64,000 nt of DNA, taken from NCBI GenBank assembly GCA_944368775.1, contig CALVXB010000010.1, forward strand, positions 19,307 to 83,306. Direction: 5' to 3'. The translations under genes and the position numbers were made by a program. Numbering within the stretch: position 1 is the first letter of the stretch; each line of letters begins with the position of its first letter. The DNA comes from an uncultured Clostridia bacterium. GTDB lineage: Bacteria; Bacillota; Clostridia; Christensenellales; Borkfalkiaceae. Positions 24,824-32,998 of the stretch are shown piece by piece. The notes under the pieces were generated by a model. That model was not told the origin of the DNA. It ran no database searches and saw only the letters and a program-made list of their open reading frames with translations.

Positions 24824-25597
24824 TTACGCGCCCTGTTCGGGGTGCATCATGGCGTTCGCGTAGCGGTCGAAGATCTCGCCCGCCGGCCCGTCGGCGATCA
24901 CGTGCCCGCGCTCGATCCAGATGGCGCGGTCGCACAGGCTGCGCACCGCGTCCCCGTGCGACACGATGAGGAAGGTCAGCCCCTTTTTGCGCAGTTCGGC
25001 GAGGCGGTCGTAGCACTTTTTTTGGAAGGCGATGTCCCCCACGGCGAGGATCTCGTCGATGAGCATGATCTCCGCGTCCATCGTGATGGCGATGGAAAAG
25101 CCCAGCCGCGCCAGCATACCGGAGGAGTACGCCTTGACGGGGGTGTGGATAAAGTCGCCCAGCTCGGCAAAGGCGAGGATATCGGGCAGCTTTGCGTCGA
25201 TCTCCTTTTTGGTGTAGCCCATGATGGCGGCGTTGAGGTAGATGTTTTCGATGCCCGTCGCGTTGCCGTCAAAGCCCGCGCCAAGCTGCAGCAGGGGAGA
25301 GATGCGCCCGTTGCAGTGCGCCCAGCCGGAAGTCGGCTTGAGGATGCCGGATACGATCTTGAGCAGCGTGCTCTTGCCCACGCCGTTGCGGCCGATGACG
25401 GCCACCGCCTCTCCCTTATGGATCTTGAAGCTGACGTTCTCTAAGCAGACGAACTTTTCCCGCTTTAGGTCGCGGCGGAAGGCGCGCACCACCAACTCTT
25501 TGAGGGAGTTGACGCCCACGTCGTAGCGGGTGAACTTCATGGTCACCTCGTGCGCTTCGAGCAGGCAGTCGGGGTCGGGTTGGATCTTTTGTCGCAT
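24824..25597 (-). CDS. Polysaccharide ABC exporter ATP-binding subunit (Wzt/TagH type)
   Basis: 257 residues, ATG 25597 behind AAGGAGG. N-terminal MKFTRYDVGVNSLKELVVRA, typical of Wzt/TagH, Walker A GRNGVGKSTLLK, signature YSSGMLARLGFS, Walker B IMLIDEILAVGD and the switch His in FLIVSHGD. It powers export of a finished lipid-linked polymer with the permease before it. It lacks the C-terminal carbohydrate-binding domain of some Wzt proteins. Confidence 0.93.
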   Translation of the reverse strand: MRQKIQPDPDCLLEAHEVTMKFTRYDVGVNSLKELVVRAFRRDLKREKFVCLENVSFKIHKGEAVAVIGRNGVGKSTLLKIVSGILKPTSGWAHCNGRISPLLQLGAGFDGNATGIENIYLNAAIMGYTKKEIDAKLPDILAFAELGDFIHTPVKAYSSGMLARLGFSIAITMDAEIMLIDEILAVGDIAFQKKCYDRLAELRKKGLTFLIVSHGDAVRSLCDRAIWIERGHVIADGPAGEIFDRYANAMMHPEQGA

Positions 25598-25607
25598 AGC
25601 TCCCTCC

Positions 25608-26408
25608 TTACAGGTTGGCGGCGATGTGGTTGCGCACCGCGCGCATGAACAGGTACCCGACCGCAAACGACGCGATCGCAAATCCGTAGCAGAACAGGTG
25701 TTCCATCCCCGAGGGGATGTCGCCCGCAAGAAGGGTGCGGAAGTATTCGACGTAGTGGTACATGGGGTTGAGGTTCATGATCTTTTTGATCAGGGCGCTG
25801 CCTAAGCGTTCGACGGTGTAGAAGAGGGGGGTCAGGTAGGTCCACAGCGTCAATATCACCGAGTACAGGTGCTCGATGTCGCGGAAAAAGACGTACAGCG
25901 CGCTCAAAAAGTAAGAAATTCCCAGAGAAAAGAGTGCGATGGCGGGCAGCAGCACGACGATGAGCACGATGTGCCAGGAGAGCGTGTAGCCGACCATAAA
26001 GTAGCGCACCAGCGCCACGATGAGCAGCGCGACGAAGGAGAAGAGGAAGGTCACCAGCGAGGAGAGCACGTTCGCCGTCGGGAAGAGGGCGATGGAGACG
26101 CGCGTCTTCTGCAGCATGTCCCGCTGCCGCACCAGGCAGGGGAGGGAGCCGCTCGTCGAGGTGCGCATGATGTTGAAGATGATGTTGCCCGAGAGGATAT
26201 AAATAGGATAGTCGAGCATCAGCGTTGGATCGTCGCCGAATAGTTTGGAGAACACGAGCGTCATCACCAGCATATTGAGTAGCGGGTTGAGCACCGTCCA
26301 CAGCACGCCGATAAAGGAGCGGTAGTATTGGTTTTTGATGTTGCGGCGCACGAGCAGGCGCAGCAGGTACGCCTGCTGCAGCGGCCGCCGCAGTTTTTCT
26401 TTGATCAT
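25608..26408 (-). CDS. Polysaccharide ABC exporter permease (Wzm/TagG type)
   Basis: 266 residues with six membrane segments. The N-terminal LLRLLVRRNIKNQYYRSFIGVLWTVLNPLLNM region is the ABC-2 polysaccharide-export pattern (seen in pieces: NIKNQYYRS, GVLWTVLNPLL). The start overlaps the end of the glycosyltransferase by four bases, and the gene is ten bases from the ATPase subunit. It forms the membrane channel for the glycan. Confidence 0.92.
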   Translation of the reverse strand: MIKEKLRRPLQQAYLLRLLVRRNIKNQYYRSFIGVLWTVLNPLLNMLVMTLVFSKLFGDDPTLMLDYPIYILSGNIIFNIMRTSTSGSLPCLVRQRDMLQKTRVSIALFPTANVLSSLVTFLFSFVALLIVALVRYFMVGYTLSWHIVLIVVLLPAIALFSLGISYFLSALYVFFRDIEHLYSVILTLWTYLTPLFYTVERLGSALIKKIMNLNPMYHYVEYFRTLLAGDIPSGMEHLFCYGFAIASFAVGYLFMRAVRNHIAANL

Positions 26409-27505
26409 ACTCTCTCCTCGCCCTCGCGCAGGGCGCTTTCGTACAGTGCGGGCAGCCGCGCCGCCGCGGCGCGGATGTCAAAGCCCGCCCGCCGCAGCGT
26501 ATCGGCGTTGCTCGCCTTTTCAGGCAGTTCGCCCGCCATCGCATCCGCCCACGCCTCCCTTTGCAGCGGCAAAAAGGCTGCGCCGCCGCAGATGTCCGCC
26601 TCCCGCGTCACCTTGTCTGAAAACAGGCAGGGCAGCCCCGCCGCCTGCGCCTCCACCGCCACCACGGGGAACCCCTCGTAGCGGGAGGGCAGCACGAATG
26701 CGTCCGCCGCCGCGTAGTGCGGGGCGGGGTCTCCCTGCGGCAAAAACTGCACGCTCCCCGCGAGGTCGGGCATGGCAGCCCGCGCCCGCAATGCGCCCTC
26801 CTCCTCGCCCGCGCCCATCAAAAGCAGCGTCATCGGGCGTTTGGCGCGCGCCAGGGCGAAGGCGTCCAGCAAAAAGTGCAGGTTCTTCTGCGGGCAAAAC
26901 CTGCCCACGAACAGCAGCCGCCGCCCTCCGCTTCGGCTGCCCGCGCCCGGCGCAAAGCGCGTAAGGTCGATGGCGTTCGGCAAAATAGCCGCCTCTTCCG
27001 CCCTTTTCCCGTACAAATTTTGCGCGGCGAGCTTGCCGCAGGCGGCGAGCACGGTCGCGTCCCGCGCGGCGAACGGCCGCAGCGCCGCCTTGATGAGGTA
27101 GTGGTCGCTGTCGCGGTCGAAGGTGCTGTGCGCGTGGCACACCCGCACGGGCACGCCCGCCTTTTTCGCCGCCCGCAGCGCAAAGGCGGAGAGGGTGGTC
27201 ATGTGCGCATGTGCGACGGCGTACCCGCCCTCGGCCAGCTGCCTTTTTAAGGCGCGCATCGCGCCGAGTGGGTCGCGGTCGAGGCGGGGGATGGTCAGCA
27301 CCCGCGCGGCGGGGTCTACGGCGCGCACCGCCTCGTCGAAATCGCAGTGCTCGTAGACGAAAAAGTCAAACCGCCAGCGCGACCTGTCCATGAATTTGTA
27401 GTAGTTGAGCACGCAGGAGACGACGCCGCCGATGCGGGCGTTGCCGATAATTTGCGCGGCCTTGCGCCGCCCGTCCTCCGTGCGCTGCAAAAGCAGGTGC
27501 TTCAT
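26405..27505 (-). CDS. GT4-type glycosyltransferase
   Basis: 366 residues. GT-B fold: N-terminal ARIGGVVSCVLNYYKFMD acceptor loop, HAHMTTLSAFALRAAKKAG, then the C-terminal nucleotide-sugar site RLLFVGRFCPQKNLHFLLDA and VLPSRYEGFPVVAVEAQAAG (E-x7-E motif). Related to EpsF/CapM-type enzymes. Donor and acceptor cannot be told. Second gene of the operon. Confidence 0.9.
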   Translation of the reverse strand: MKHLLLQRTEDGRRKAAQIIGNARIGGVVSCVLNYYKFMDRSRWRFDFFVYEHCDFDEAVRAVDPAARVLTIPRLDRDPLGAMRALKRQLAEGGYAVAHAHMTTLSAFALRAAKKAGVPVRVCHAHSTFDRDSDHYLIKAALRPFAARDATVLAACGKLAAQNLYGKRAEEAAILPNAIDLTRFAPGAGSRSGGRRLLFVGRFCPQKNLHFLLDAFALARAKRPMTLLLMGAGEEEGALRARAAMPDLAGSVQFLPQGDPAPHYAAADAFVLPSRYEGFPVVAVEAQAAGLPCLFSDKVTREADICGGAAFLPLQREAWADAMAGELPEKASNADTLRRAGFDIRAAAARLPALYESALREGEERV

Positions 27506-27531
27506 CGTTTACTTCGCTCTCTCCCGCCCGT

Positions 27532-28212
27532 TCATTCCGCGCGCAGCGCCGCGCGCGTCTCGGGCGGCACGGTGTAGCCGCGCTTGACCTCCCGCCGCAG
27601 GGCGCGGTGCTGCGCCTGCGTCACGGGCAGTAAAAACTTCTTTTCGCCGAACAGCACGACGCCGATCGTCTTAAAAAAGATCTTCACGTCCAGTCCGAAG
27701 GAGAGGTGCATCGCGTAGTAGGCGTCGTAATATTTTCTGTCGTATGTGTTCAGGTACCCGTTGCCGCGCACCTGCCCCAGGCCGGTCAGCCCCGGGCGCA
27801 GCTCAAACTTGACCATCTCCCAATCCTCGTAGTCGCGGTCGAACGCCGGCAGCAGCGGCCGCGGGCCGATGATGCTCATATCCCCCTTGAGGATGTTGAA
27901 CAGCTGGGGCAGCTCGTCGATCTTCAGCTTGCGGATCACCCGCCCCACCTTGGTCACGTTGGGGTTTTCGTCCGCGATGACCCGCTTGTGCTTGTTGTAG
28001 CGCACCTTTGCGCTGGTCATCGAGCGGAATTTATAACAGTAAAACTTTTTGCCGCCCCGCCCCGTCCGCTTCTGGCGGAAGATGACCTCGCCCCCGTCCT
28101 CCAGCTTGATGGCCGCCGCCACGAGCAGCAGCAGGGGAGAGAGCAGGATGACGGCCAGCAGCGCGGCGCAAAAATCCATCGTATATTTCAGATACAGGTA
28201 TCCCCGGTGCAT
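27532..28212 (-). CDS. Undecaprenyl-phosphate sugar phosphotransferase (initiating enzyme)
   Basis: 226 residues. One N-terminal membrane segment (FCAALLAVILLSPLLLLVAA) and the monotopic PGT core: KRTGRGGKKFYCYKFRSM, KLKIDELPQLFNILKGDMS, IGPRPLLP and RPGLTGLGQVRG. It transfers a sugar-1-phosphate to the lipid carrier and starts the repeat unit. ATG 28212 was preferred over ATG 28257 because the latter lies on the -10 element of the operon promoter. Confidence 0.93.
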   Translation of the reverse strand: MHRGYLYLKYTMDFCAALLAVILLSPLLLLVAAAIKLEDGGEVIFRQKRTGRGGKKFYCYKFRSMTSAKVRYNKHKRVIADENPNVTKVGRVIRKLKIDELPQLFNILKGDMSIIGPRPLLPAFDRDYEDWEMVKFELRPGLTGLGQVRGNGYLNTYDRKYYDAYYAMHLSFGLDVKIFFKTIGVVLFGEKKFLLPVTQAQHRALRREVKRGYTVPPETRAALRAE

Positions 28213-28255
28213 GGCCCTCCGCCTCGCCGCGCGCGCGGCGCACTCGTTTTCCTGC

Positions 28256-28284
28256 ATTATAGCACAGATGTGCGCCCGTTGCAA
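28256..28284 (-). promoter_or_regulatory. Promoter of polysaccharide operon
   Basis: Minus strand TTGCAA (28284-28279), 17-base spacer, TATAAT (28261-28256). Confidence 0.8.
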
Positions 28285-28425
28285 TCAAAACGCCCGTATC
28301 CGCGCATTTTGGGGTCGGAAAGTGCCGCCGCGCCGCCTCGCGCGCCGCTTTTGCGGGCGGGATGCCCCCGCCCGCCTTAGTTTGCGGCCGATGGCGCACG
28401 CTTATACCTCGCCTCCCCGCGCGCC

Positions 28426-28564
28426 CGCGCAAAATGGGGAGGGCGCGCAAAGAGGGGAGGGCGCGCAAAAAGGGGAGGGCGCGCAAAGAGGGGAGGGCGC
28501 GCAAAAAGGGGAGGGCGCGCAAAGAGGGGAGGGCGCGCAAAAGGGGAGGGCGCGCAAAATGGGG
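28426..28564. repeat. 18-bp minisatellite in intergenic DNA
   Basis: About 7.7 head-to-tail copies of GCGCGCAAAGAGGGGAGG, alternating between AAAGAG and AAAAAG variants. It fills the 28285-28616 gap with a following GC hairpin. No credible gene. Confidence 0.92.
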
Positions 28565-28593
28565 CGCCCCGCGTGCTTTGCACGCGGGGCGCC
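28553..28593 (-). terminator. Terminator of the 28617-29486 gene
   Basis: Stem GGCGCCCCGCGTGC / GCACGCGGGGCGCC with a three-base loop; on the minus strand it is followed by CCATTTTG, a short U tract. Confidence 0.65.
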
Positions 28594-28616
28594 TTTCGTA
28601 TTGGGAGGAATGTACT

Positions 28617-29486
28617 TTATTTCGATCCGGCCGCGCCGCAGGCGGGCACGCCCGCCGCTTCGCCCGCGGCCTTGCCCGCGGGCGCGCCGCCCAGGTATTC
28701 GCCGAGGGCGTCGCCGCGCACCCGCTCGGCGTTGTTCTCTTCCAGCCGCCGCAGCAGGGGCAGCGGCTCCCGCCGCCGGCGCAGCCGCTCGGTAAAGCGG
28801 GCAGAAAAGGCGAGGAAGATGAGGTAGATGTACGGCATGCCGAGGTTGGTTTCGAGCAGCGAGTTGGTGACCAGCGTCAGGATCTTGTCAGAAAAGTCTG
28901 TAAACCCCGCGCTGCGGATGCCGCCCAAAAGCAGGCCGGCTTCCCAACCGAACTGCACCAGCACGCCGATGGCGAGCAGCCACGGGATATCGATGCGGCG
29001 GCTCTTTTGCTTTTGCGACAAATTCCAGACGATCAGCCCGAGATAGCCGACGAACAGCATGATCGCCATATACCCGTGGTAGCCGCCCGTCGTGCGCTGG
29101 ATGACGATGGGCTCGCAGCTGCCGAAGGTCGCCGCGATCATGGGCGCGCACAGCCACCAAAAGAGGATGAGCGCCGACCACTCGAACAGCCGCTTGTCCT
29201 TCGAGATCCACAGCCAGATCCACGCGAAGTTGGTGAAGCCGTAGCTCATCGACATCCAAAGCAGCACCCAAAACAGGCTGTATCCCTCCGAGATGGTGCG
29301 CGCATGGAACACGAGGTGGAACAGCCCGTAGTCGACGGCAAAATATACCAGCCCGAAAAACAGCCCGACGAGCACGGTCATGTACTTCCTTTTCCAAAGC
29401 AGCAGCCCTGCCAGCACCAGCAAAAAGGCGATGTCCAGCCAGATGTACAGCGGGTCGAACTGCCGCCGCGCGATGATGTCGTCCAT
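28617..29486 (-). CDS. Multi-pass membrane protein, function unknown
   Basis: 289 residues, about eight membrane segments with many Trp/Tyr (YFAVDYGLFHLVFHARTI, NFAWIWLWISKD, ALILFWWLCAPMIAATFGS), and a polar Ala/Gly-rich tail. ATG 29486 follows GGGGG, and an upstream extension of the frame crosses its own promoter. Not recognised; the aromatic-rich helices recall uncharacterised clostridial membrane proteins. A perfect-consensus promoter suggests strong expression. Confidence 0.78.
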   Translation of the reverse strand: MDDIIARRQFDPLYIWLDIAFLLVLAGLLLWKRKYMTVLVGLFFGLVYFAVDYGLFHLVFHARTISEGYSLFWVLLWMSMSYGFTNFAWIWLWISKDKRLFEWSALILFWWLCAPMIAATFGSCEPIVIQRTTGGYHGYMAIMLFVGYLGLIVWNLSQKQKSRRIDIPWLLAIGVLVQFGWEAGLLLGGIRSAGFTDFSDKILTLVTNSLLETNLGMPYIYLIFLAFSARFTERLRRRREPLPLLRRLEENNAERVRGDALGEYLGGAPAGKAAGEAAGVPACGAAGSK

Positions 29487-29534
29487 AGCGCCCCCGTTTT
29501 GTAATAGTATGTCATGGTTTTTTGTGACACATTT

Positions 29535-29563
29535 ATTATAAAGAAAAGCGCGCCCGCTGTCAA
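29535..29563 (-). promoter_or_regulatory. Consensus sigma-A promoter for membrane protein gene
   Basis: Minus strand TTGACA (29563-29558), exactly 17 bases, TATAAT (29540-29535). Between it and the ATG is TGTCA-N10-TGACA (29509-29528), a possible operator. Confidence 0.85.
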
Positions 29564-29689
29564 CCCTTCCGCAAACAATGTTGAAAAAAGGCCGCGCAAC
29601 TTTGCCCGCGGGGCAGAAAAGCGGGGGCGGCGGCCGCATATATCGGCAAAAGTTGGGTATTTTGGCAGATAAATTTTAAGACCGAGTGA

Positions 29690-29718
29690 TTGACAGAAAA
29701 AAATCGATGTGTTACAAT
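29690..29718 (+). promoter_or_regulatory. Promoter of lepB/LytTR/GHKL operon (locus A)
   Basis: TTGACA (29690-29695), 17-base spacer, TACAAT (29713-29718). The 29564-29837 gap otherwise holds no clear gene. Confidence 0.8.
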
Positions 29719-29837
29719 GTGATAAGATATCATGCCCCATTTTGTAAATTTTTGGCCGCGGACCGCGCATTTTGCAGGTTTGCGGGGTGCGGGCGGGCGA
29801 GCCGATCGCCGCGCACGCGCCGCACAGAGAAGGTCGT

Positions 29838-30467
29838 ATGCGTACATCGGATGAACAGAAAAGGGATACAAAGAACGTTTTGCTGCGCGCCGTAAATATC
29901 GCGCTGACGGCGATCCTCGCGCTGCTGCTGTGCTTTGTCCTCCTGAAATTATTTTTCATTACATGGGTCACGGTGGACCAATCCTCCATGTACCCCACCT
30001 ACGAGGACGGCGAAAGGGTGTTCGTCAACAGAAACGGCGGCGTTGCGCGCGGAGAGGTGGTCGTCTTTTATGACGCAGACGTATCCGTGCCGCGGCTGTC
30101 CTCTGCCTTCGGCCTGTTTGCGGGGGACGCCAAGCTGCTTATCAAGCGCGTCGTCGCAAAAGAGGGGGACGAGATCTGGCTTGAAGAGCTGGGCGGCGGC
30201 GAATATGCGCTGCGGATCGGCTGTGCAGACACCGGCGAGGTCATCGGGGAGGAATACTTCGATGCCGAAGGCGCGCCGGTGACGCTGGCGCCGATCACCC
30301 TCTCGCCGGACACCGCCGGGGTGCTCTATGCTACGACCCGCCTGGATCCGTACGTCGTCGGCGAGGGCTGCATCTTCGTGATGGGCGACAATCGCGGCGG
30401 GTCCGTCGATTCGCGCGCGTTCGGCGACGTGCCGCTCTCGCGCGTGATCGGCACGGCGATGAATTGA
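29838..30467 (+). CDS. lepB: Signal peptidase I
   Basis: 209 residues, ATG 29838 after AGAAGG. One N-terminal anchor (ALTAILALLLCFVLLKLFFI), nucleophile Ser in DQSSMYPT near residue 51, general-base Lys in LIKRVVAKEGD near residue 103, and the C-terminal box VMGDNRGGSVDSRAFG. It removes signal peptides at the outer face of the membrane. It heads an operon with a two-component pair and is followed by secreted hydrolases, which are plausible clients. A repeat array starts in its stop codon. Confidence 0.95.
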   Translation: MRTSDEQKRDTKNVLLRAVNIALTAILALLLCFVLLKLFFITWVTVDQSSMYPTYEDGERVFVNRNGGVARGEVVVFYDADVSVPRLSSAFGLFAGDAKLLIKRVVAKEGDEIWLEELGGGEYALRIGCADTGEVIGEEYFDAEGAPVTLAPITLSPDTAGVLYATTRLDPYVVGEGCIFVMGDNRGGSVDSRAFGDVPLSRVIGTAMN

Positions 30468-30571
30468 GGCCGCCCCGCTTTTTGTGGTGAGGCCGCCGCG
30501 TTTCTTTGTGGTGAGGCCGCCGCGCTTTTTGTGGTGAGGCCGCCGCGTTTCTTTGTGGTGAGGCCGCCGCG
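30465..30571 (+). repeat. 23/24-bp tandem array between lepB and response regulator
   Basis: Five starts of TGAGGCCGCC at 30465, 30488, 30512, 30535 and 30559. The spacing alternates 23, 24, 23, 24, so a 47-base unit is doubled. The first copy begins at the lepB stop codon. Confidence 0.9.
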
Positions 30572-30612
30572 CCGTGCGGCCGGCAGATACAGGCACCGGG
30601 AAGGGAGGAAAG

Positions 30613-31365
30613 ATGTATAAAGTAAGCATCGTAGATGACGAAAGCGCGGCGTGCGACGCGATCGAAAAGCAGCTGCTCGAATACGGCAGCGAGCACGACG
30701 TCGAGTTTTCGGCCGAGCGTTACCTCGGGGCGGAGGCCTACATGGCGGCGCACGACGAGGACAGCGACATCATATTTTTAGACATCGATATGCCCGGGAT
30801 CAACGGCATGGACCTCGCGCGGGAGATCCGCAAGACGAGGCCGAACGTGATCCTGATCTTCTGCACCAATCTCGAGCAGTTCGCCCTGAACGGGTACGAG
30901 GTGGAGGCGTGCGGCTATATCATCAAGCCCGTCCGCAAGTATTCCTTCGATTTTTACATGGACAAGTCGCTCAAATGGCTTTGGCGCAAGCGGAAGACGG
31001 ACGCAGACGGCGAGGCGAAGATCTACGTCAAGGCGGTGGACGGGCGCAGAAAGGTGTGCGTGCGCGACATCTGCTATGTGGAGGTCGGCCGGCACAAGCT
31101 GTTCTACCACGTCTACAAAAACGGCGCGCCCGCCGAGGTGATCCAGGCGCGCGGCTCGATGCAGGAGACGGAGGCGCAGCTCGCGCCCTTCGGCTTCGTC
31201 AGAAGCAGCATCAGCTACCTCGTCAACCTCGCCTACATAACGGAGATCCGCGGCAACGAGGTGTATCTGCCGGAGATGGTCTTATTTATGAGCCGCAACT
31301 ATAAAAAGCCTTTCATCGAAGCATTTATGCGGTCGGTCTCGGAGGATGGGGTAGCCGTAAAATGA
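30613..31365 (+). CDS. LytTR-family response regulator (locus A)
   Basis: 250 residues, ATG 30613 behind GGGAGGA. Receiver domain residues 1-120 with phosphoacceptor Asp in FLDIDMPGINGMDLA near residue 57 and the conserved Lys in YIIKPVRKY. LytTR DNA-binding domain residues about 135-245 (RDICYVEVGRHKLFYHVY, PFGFVRSSISYLVNLAYI). AgrA/ComE class. The stop overlaps the sensor start (ATGA). Probable regulator of the GH3/lipoprotein genes that follow. Confidence 0.95.
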   Translation: MYKVSIVDDESAACDAIEKQLLEYGSEHDVEFSAERYLGAEAYMAAHDEDSDIIFLDIDMPGINGMDLAREIRKTRPNVILIFCTNLEQFALNGYEVEACGYIIKPVRKYSFDFYMDKSLKWLWRKRKTDADGEAKIYVKAVDGRRKVCVRDICYVEVGRHKLFYHVYKNGAPAEVIQARGSMQETEAQLAPFGFVRSSISYLVNLAYITEIRGNEVYLPEMVLFMSRNYKKPFIEAFMRSVSEDGVAVK

Positions 31366-32648
31366 TCGCGGTCGAGTTTATTTTGCGCAATCAGATCATG
31401 ATCGGGATGTTGGGGGCGCTCTTCCTGTTCGTATCGCTGCGGCAGCGCAGAAAGCTGTTTTGGCTGCTTATGCCCTGTTCGGCCGCGGCTGCCGTCGCCT
31501 TTTCGGCGCTGGTGCCCATCCCCATGCCCTTCAACTTCCTCGCCTACTTCGCGGCGATCGCCCTCGTCGTCGCTTTGTGCTTTAAGGGCGGCTGGAAGCA
31601 GGTGCTCTTTTCCACCACCTGCGCCTACTGCGTGCAGCATATGACCAGCAAGATCGTCTACCTGCTGCTCATGTTCTGGGCACAGTTCCAATACGGGTAC
31701 GTCACCTGCAATATCGAGCTGCTCAGCCTCGCGCTGCTGCTGCTGGCAAACGCGCTCGTGTGCATCCCCATCTACTGCATCTGGACGCGGCGCGTCATCC
31801 GCAGCGGCGCGCTCAAGTTCGACAACTTCAAAACGATCATCTACACCGCCGTCTTTATCCTCTGCGCCGTGTTCCTCTGCTTTTTGGCCGAGTGCGCGCT
31901 GGACGCGGGCTCGCCCTTCTTCGCGGCGGGGTACATCTGTCTGAACGCGCTGTGCGCGCTGTTCGCGTGGATGGTCTTGATGATGAACTTCACGAACAGC
32001 CGCGGCGAGTTCCTCACCGAAGAAAAGCGCACGTTGGAGCAGCTTCTCAAAAAGGACAAGCAGCAGTACGAGACGGCGCGGCAGAACATGGAGCGCATCA
32101 ACATCCATTATCACGACATCAAAAAGCGCCGCGTGTTGGCGATGGACCCCGAAGAAGCGCGGCGGCTGGACGAAGAGCTGAAAAAAATCCAGCGATTGTA
32201 CTACACCGGCAACGAGGTGGTGGATATCACCCTCTCCGAAAAGGCCGCGCTGTGCGCGGAGGAGGGCATCCAATTCATCTGCTCGGTCGACGGCAGCCGC
32301 CTGAACATGATCAAGCCCTACCAGATCTACTCGCTGCTCGGCAACGCGGTCGACAACGCCGTCGAATCTCTGCGCGCCGTCGACGACGCCGATAAAAAGG
32401 TCATCCGCCTGGATATTTTCGGCAGGGGGAATATGTCTGTCATCCGCGTCGAAAACTACCTCGCGAGCGAGCCGAAAAAGGTAGACGGCATGCCGGTGAC
32501 GACCAAGCCGGACAAGGAGAACCACGGCTTCGGGCTCAAGAGCATCAAGAGCATCGCCGAGGAATACGGCGGCATGATCCGCATCGGCACGGAAGATCAC
32601 CAATTCACGCTCGTCGTCGCCATCCCGAACGGCCCGCAGAAAAAATGA
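31362..32648 (+). CDS. GHKL sensor histidine kinase, AgrC-like (locus A)
   Basis: 428 residues. Residues about 1-215 hold six or seven membrane segments, and a helical linker follows. The phosphoacceptor His lies in HYHDIKK near residue 251, N-box LLGNAVDNAVES near 330, and G-box HGFGLKSIKSIAEEYGG near 390. AgrC-type kinases sense peptides or cell-surface signals through the membrane part. No autoinducer peptide gene or AgrB-like protease was seen nearby, so the ligand is open. Confidence 0.93.
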   Translation: MIAVEFILRNQIMIGMLGALFLFVSLRQRRKLFWLLMPCSAAAAVAFSALVPIPMPFNFLAYFAAIALVVALCFKGGWKQVLFSTTCAYCVQHMTSKIVYLLLMFWAQFQYGYVTCNIELLSLALLLLANALVCIPIYCIWTRRVIRSGALKFDNFKTIIYTAVFILCAVFLCFLAECALDAGSPFFAAGYICLNALCALFAWMVLMMNFTNSRGEFLTEEKRTLEQLLKKDKQQYETARQNMERINIHYHDIKKRRVLAMDPEEARRLDEELKKIQRLYYTGNEVVDITLSEKAALCAEEGIQFICSVDGSRLNMIKPYQIYSLLGNAVDNAVESLRAVDDADKKVIRLDIFGRGNMSVIRVENYLASEPKKVDGMPVTTKPDKENHGFGLKSIKSIAEEYGGMIRIGTEDHQFTLVVAIPNGPQKK

Positions 32649-32668
32649 TAAAAAATGACACATTTTAC

Positions 32669-32710
32669 GCCCGAAAGCGTCCGTTTCAGACGCTTTCGGG
32701 TTATTTTTTT
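32669..32710 (+). terminator. Terminator of locus A two-component operon
   Basis: CCCGAAAGCGTC / GACGCTTTCGGG around a seven-base loop, then TTATTTTTTT. Confidence 0.92.
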
Positions 32711-32787
32711 GCAAAAAATTGCCGTGCGCGCGGCGGGCGGGCAAATTACCAAGGGGGGCGTTTTATGTGCGCACCGTGCCAAGGGTA

Positions 32788-32816
32788 TTGAAATCTTGTG
32801 ACGGCATTGTTATAAT
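32788..32816 (+). promoter_or_regulatory. Promoter of GH3/lipoprotein/GH3 genes (locus A)
   Basis: TTGAAA (32788-32793), 17-base spacer, TATAAT (32811-32816) with extended TGT before it. The predicted leader is about 175 bases. It contains a hairpin GGACAAAAT (32850-32858) / ATTTTGTCC (32876-32884) that may stabilise the message. No clear LytTR repeat was seen upstream. Confidence 0.78.
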
Positions 32817-32998
32817 GACACGGAGAGAAGGATCGCATCGTGATGAAGCGGACAAAATTTTGTGATTTTTGAAACATTTTGTCCGGCCGCAAGTATCCAT
32901 GGATCCGCAGGCGAACGCTTGATCCCGGCGACCTTTTCTTTTACCCGATGGCCGGACTTGCCAACCCGGCGCATCAAAAATAAAACGGAGGTAAAAAG

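Noticed and set aside
28426..28564. CRISPR array
   Set aside because: Units are contiguous without spacers and no cas gene is near. The same applies to the arrays at 30465 and 42826.
28049..28795. Arg/Gly repeat protein reading through the 18-bp array
   Set aside because: Low-complexity product of a minisatellite with no start signal; all three frames are open because the unit is a multiple of three.
32711..32787. LytTR binding repeats upstream of the locus A GH3 promoter
   Set aside because: No pair of LytTR-type 9-mers with the usual spacing could be found by eye, nor upstream of the locus B promoter.
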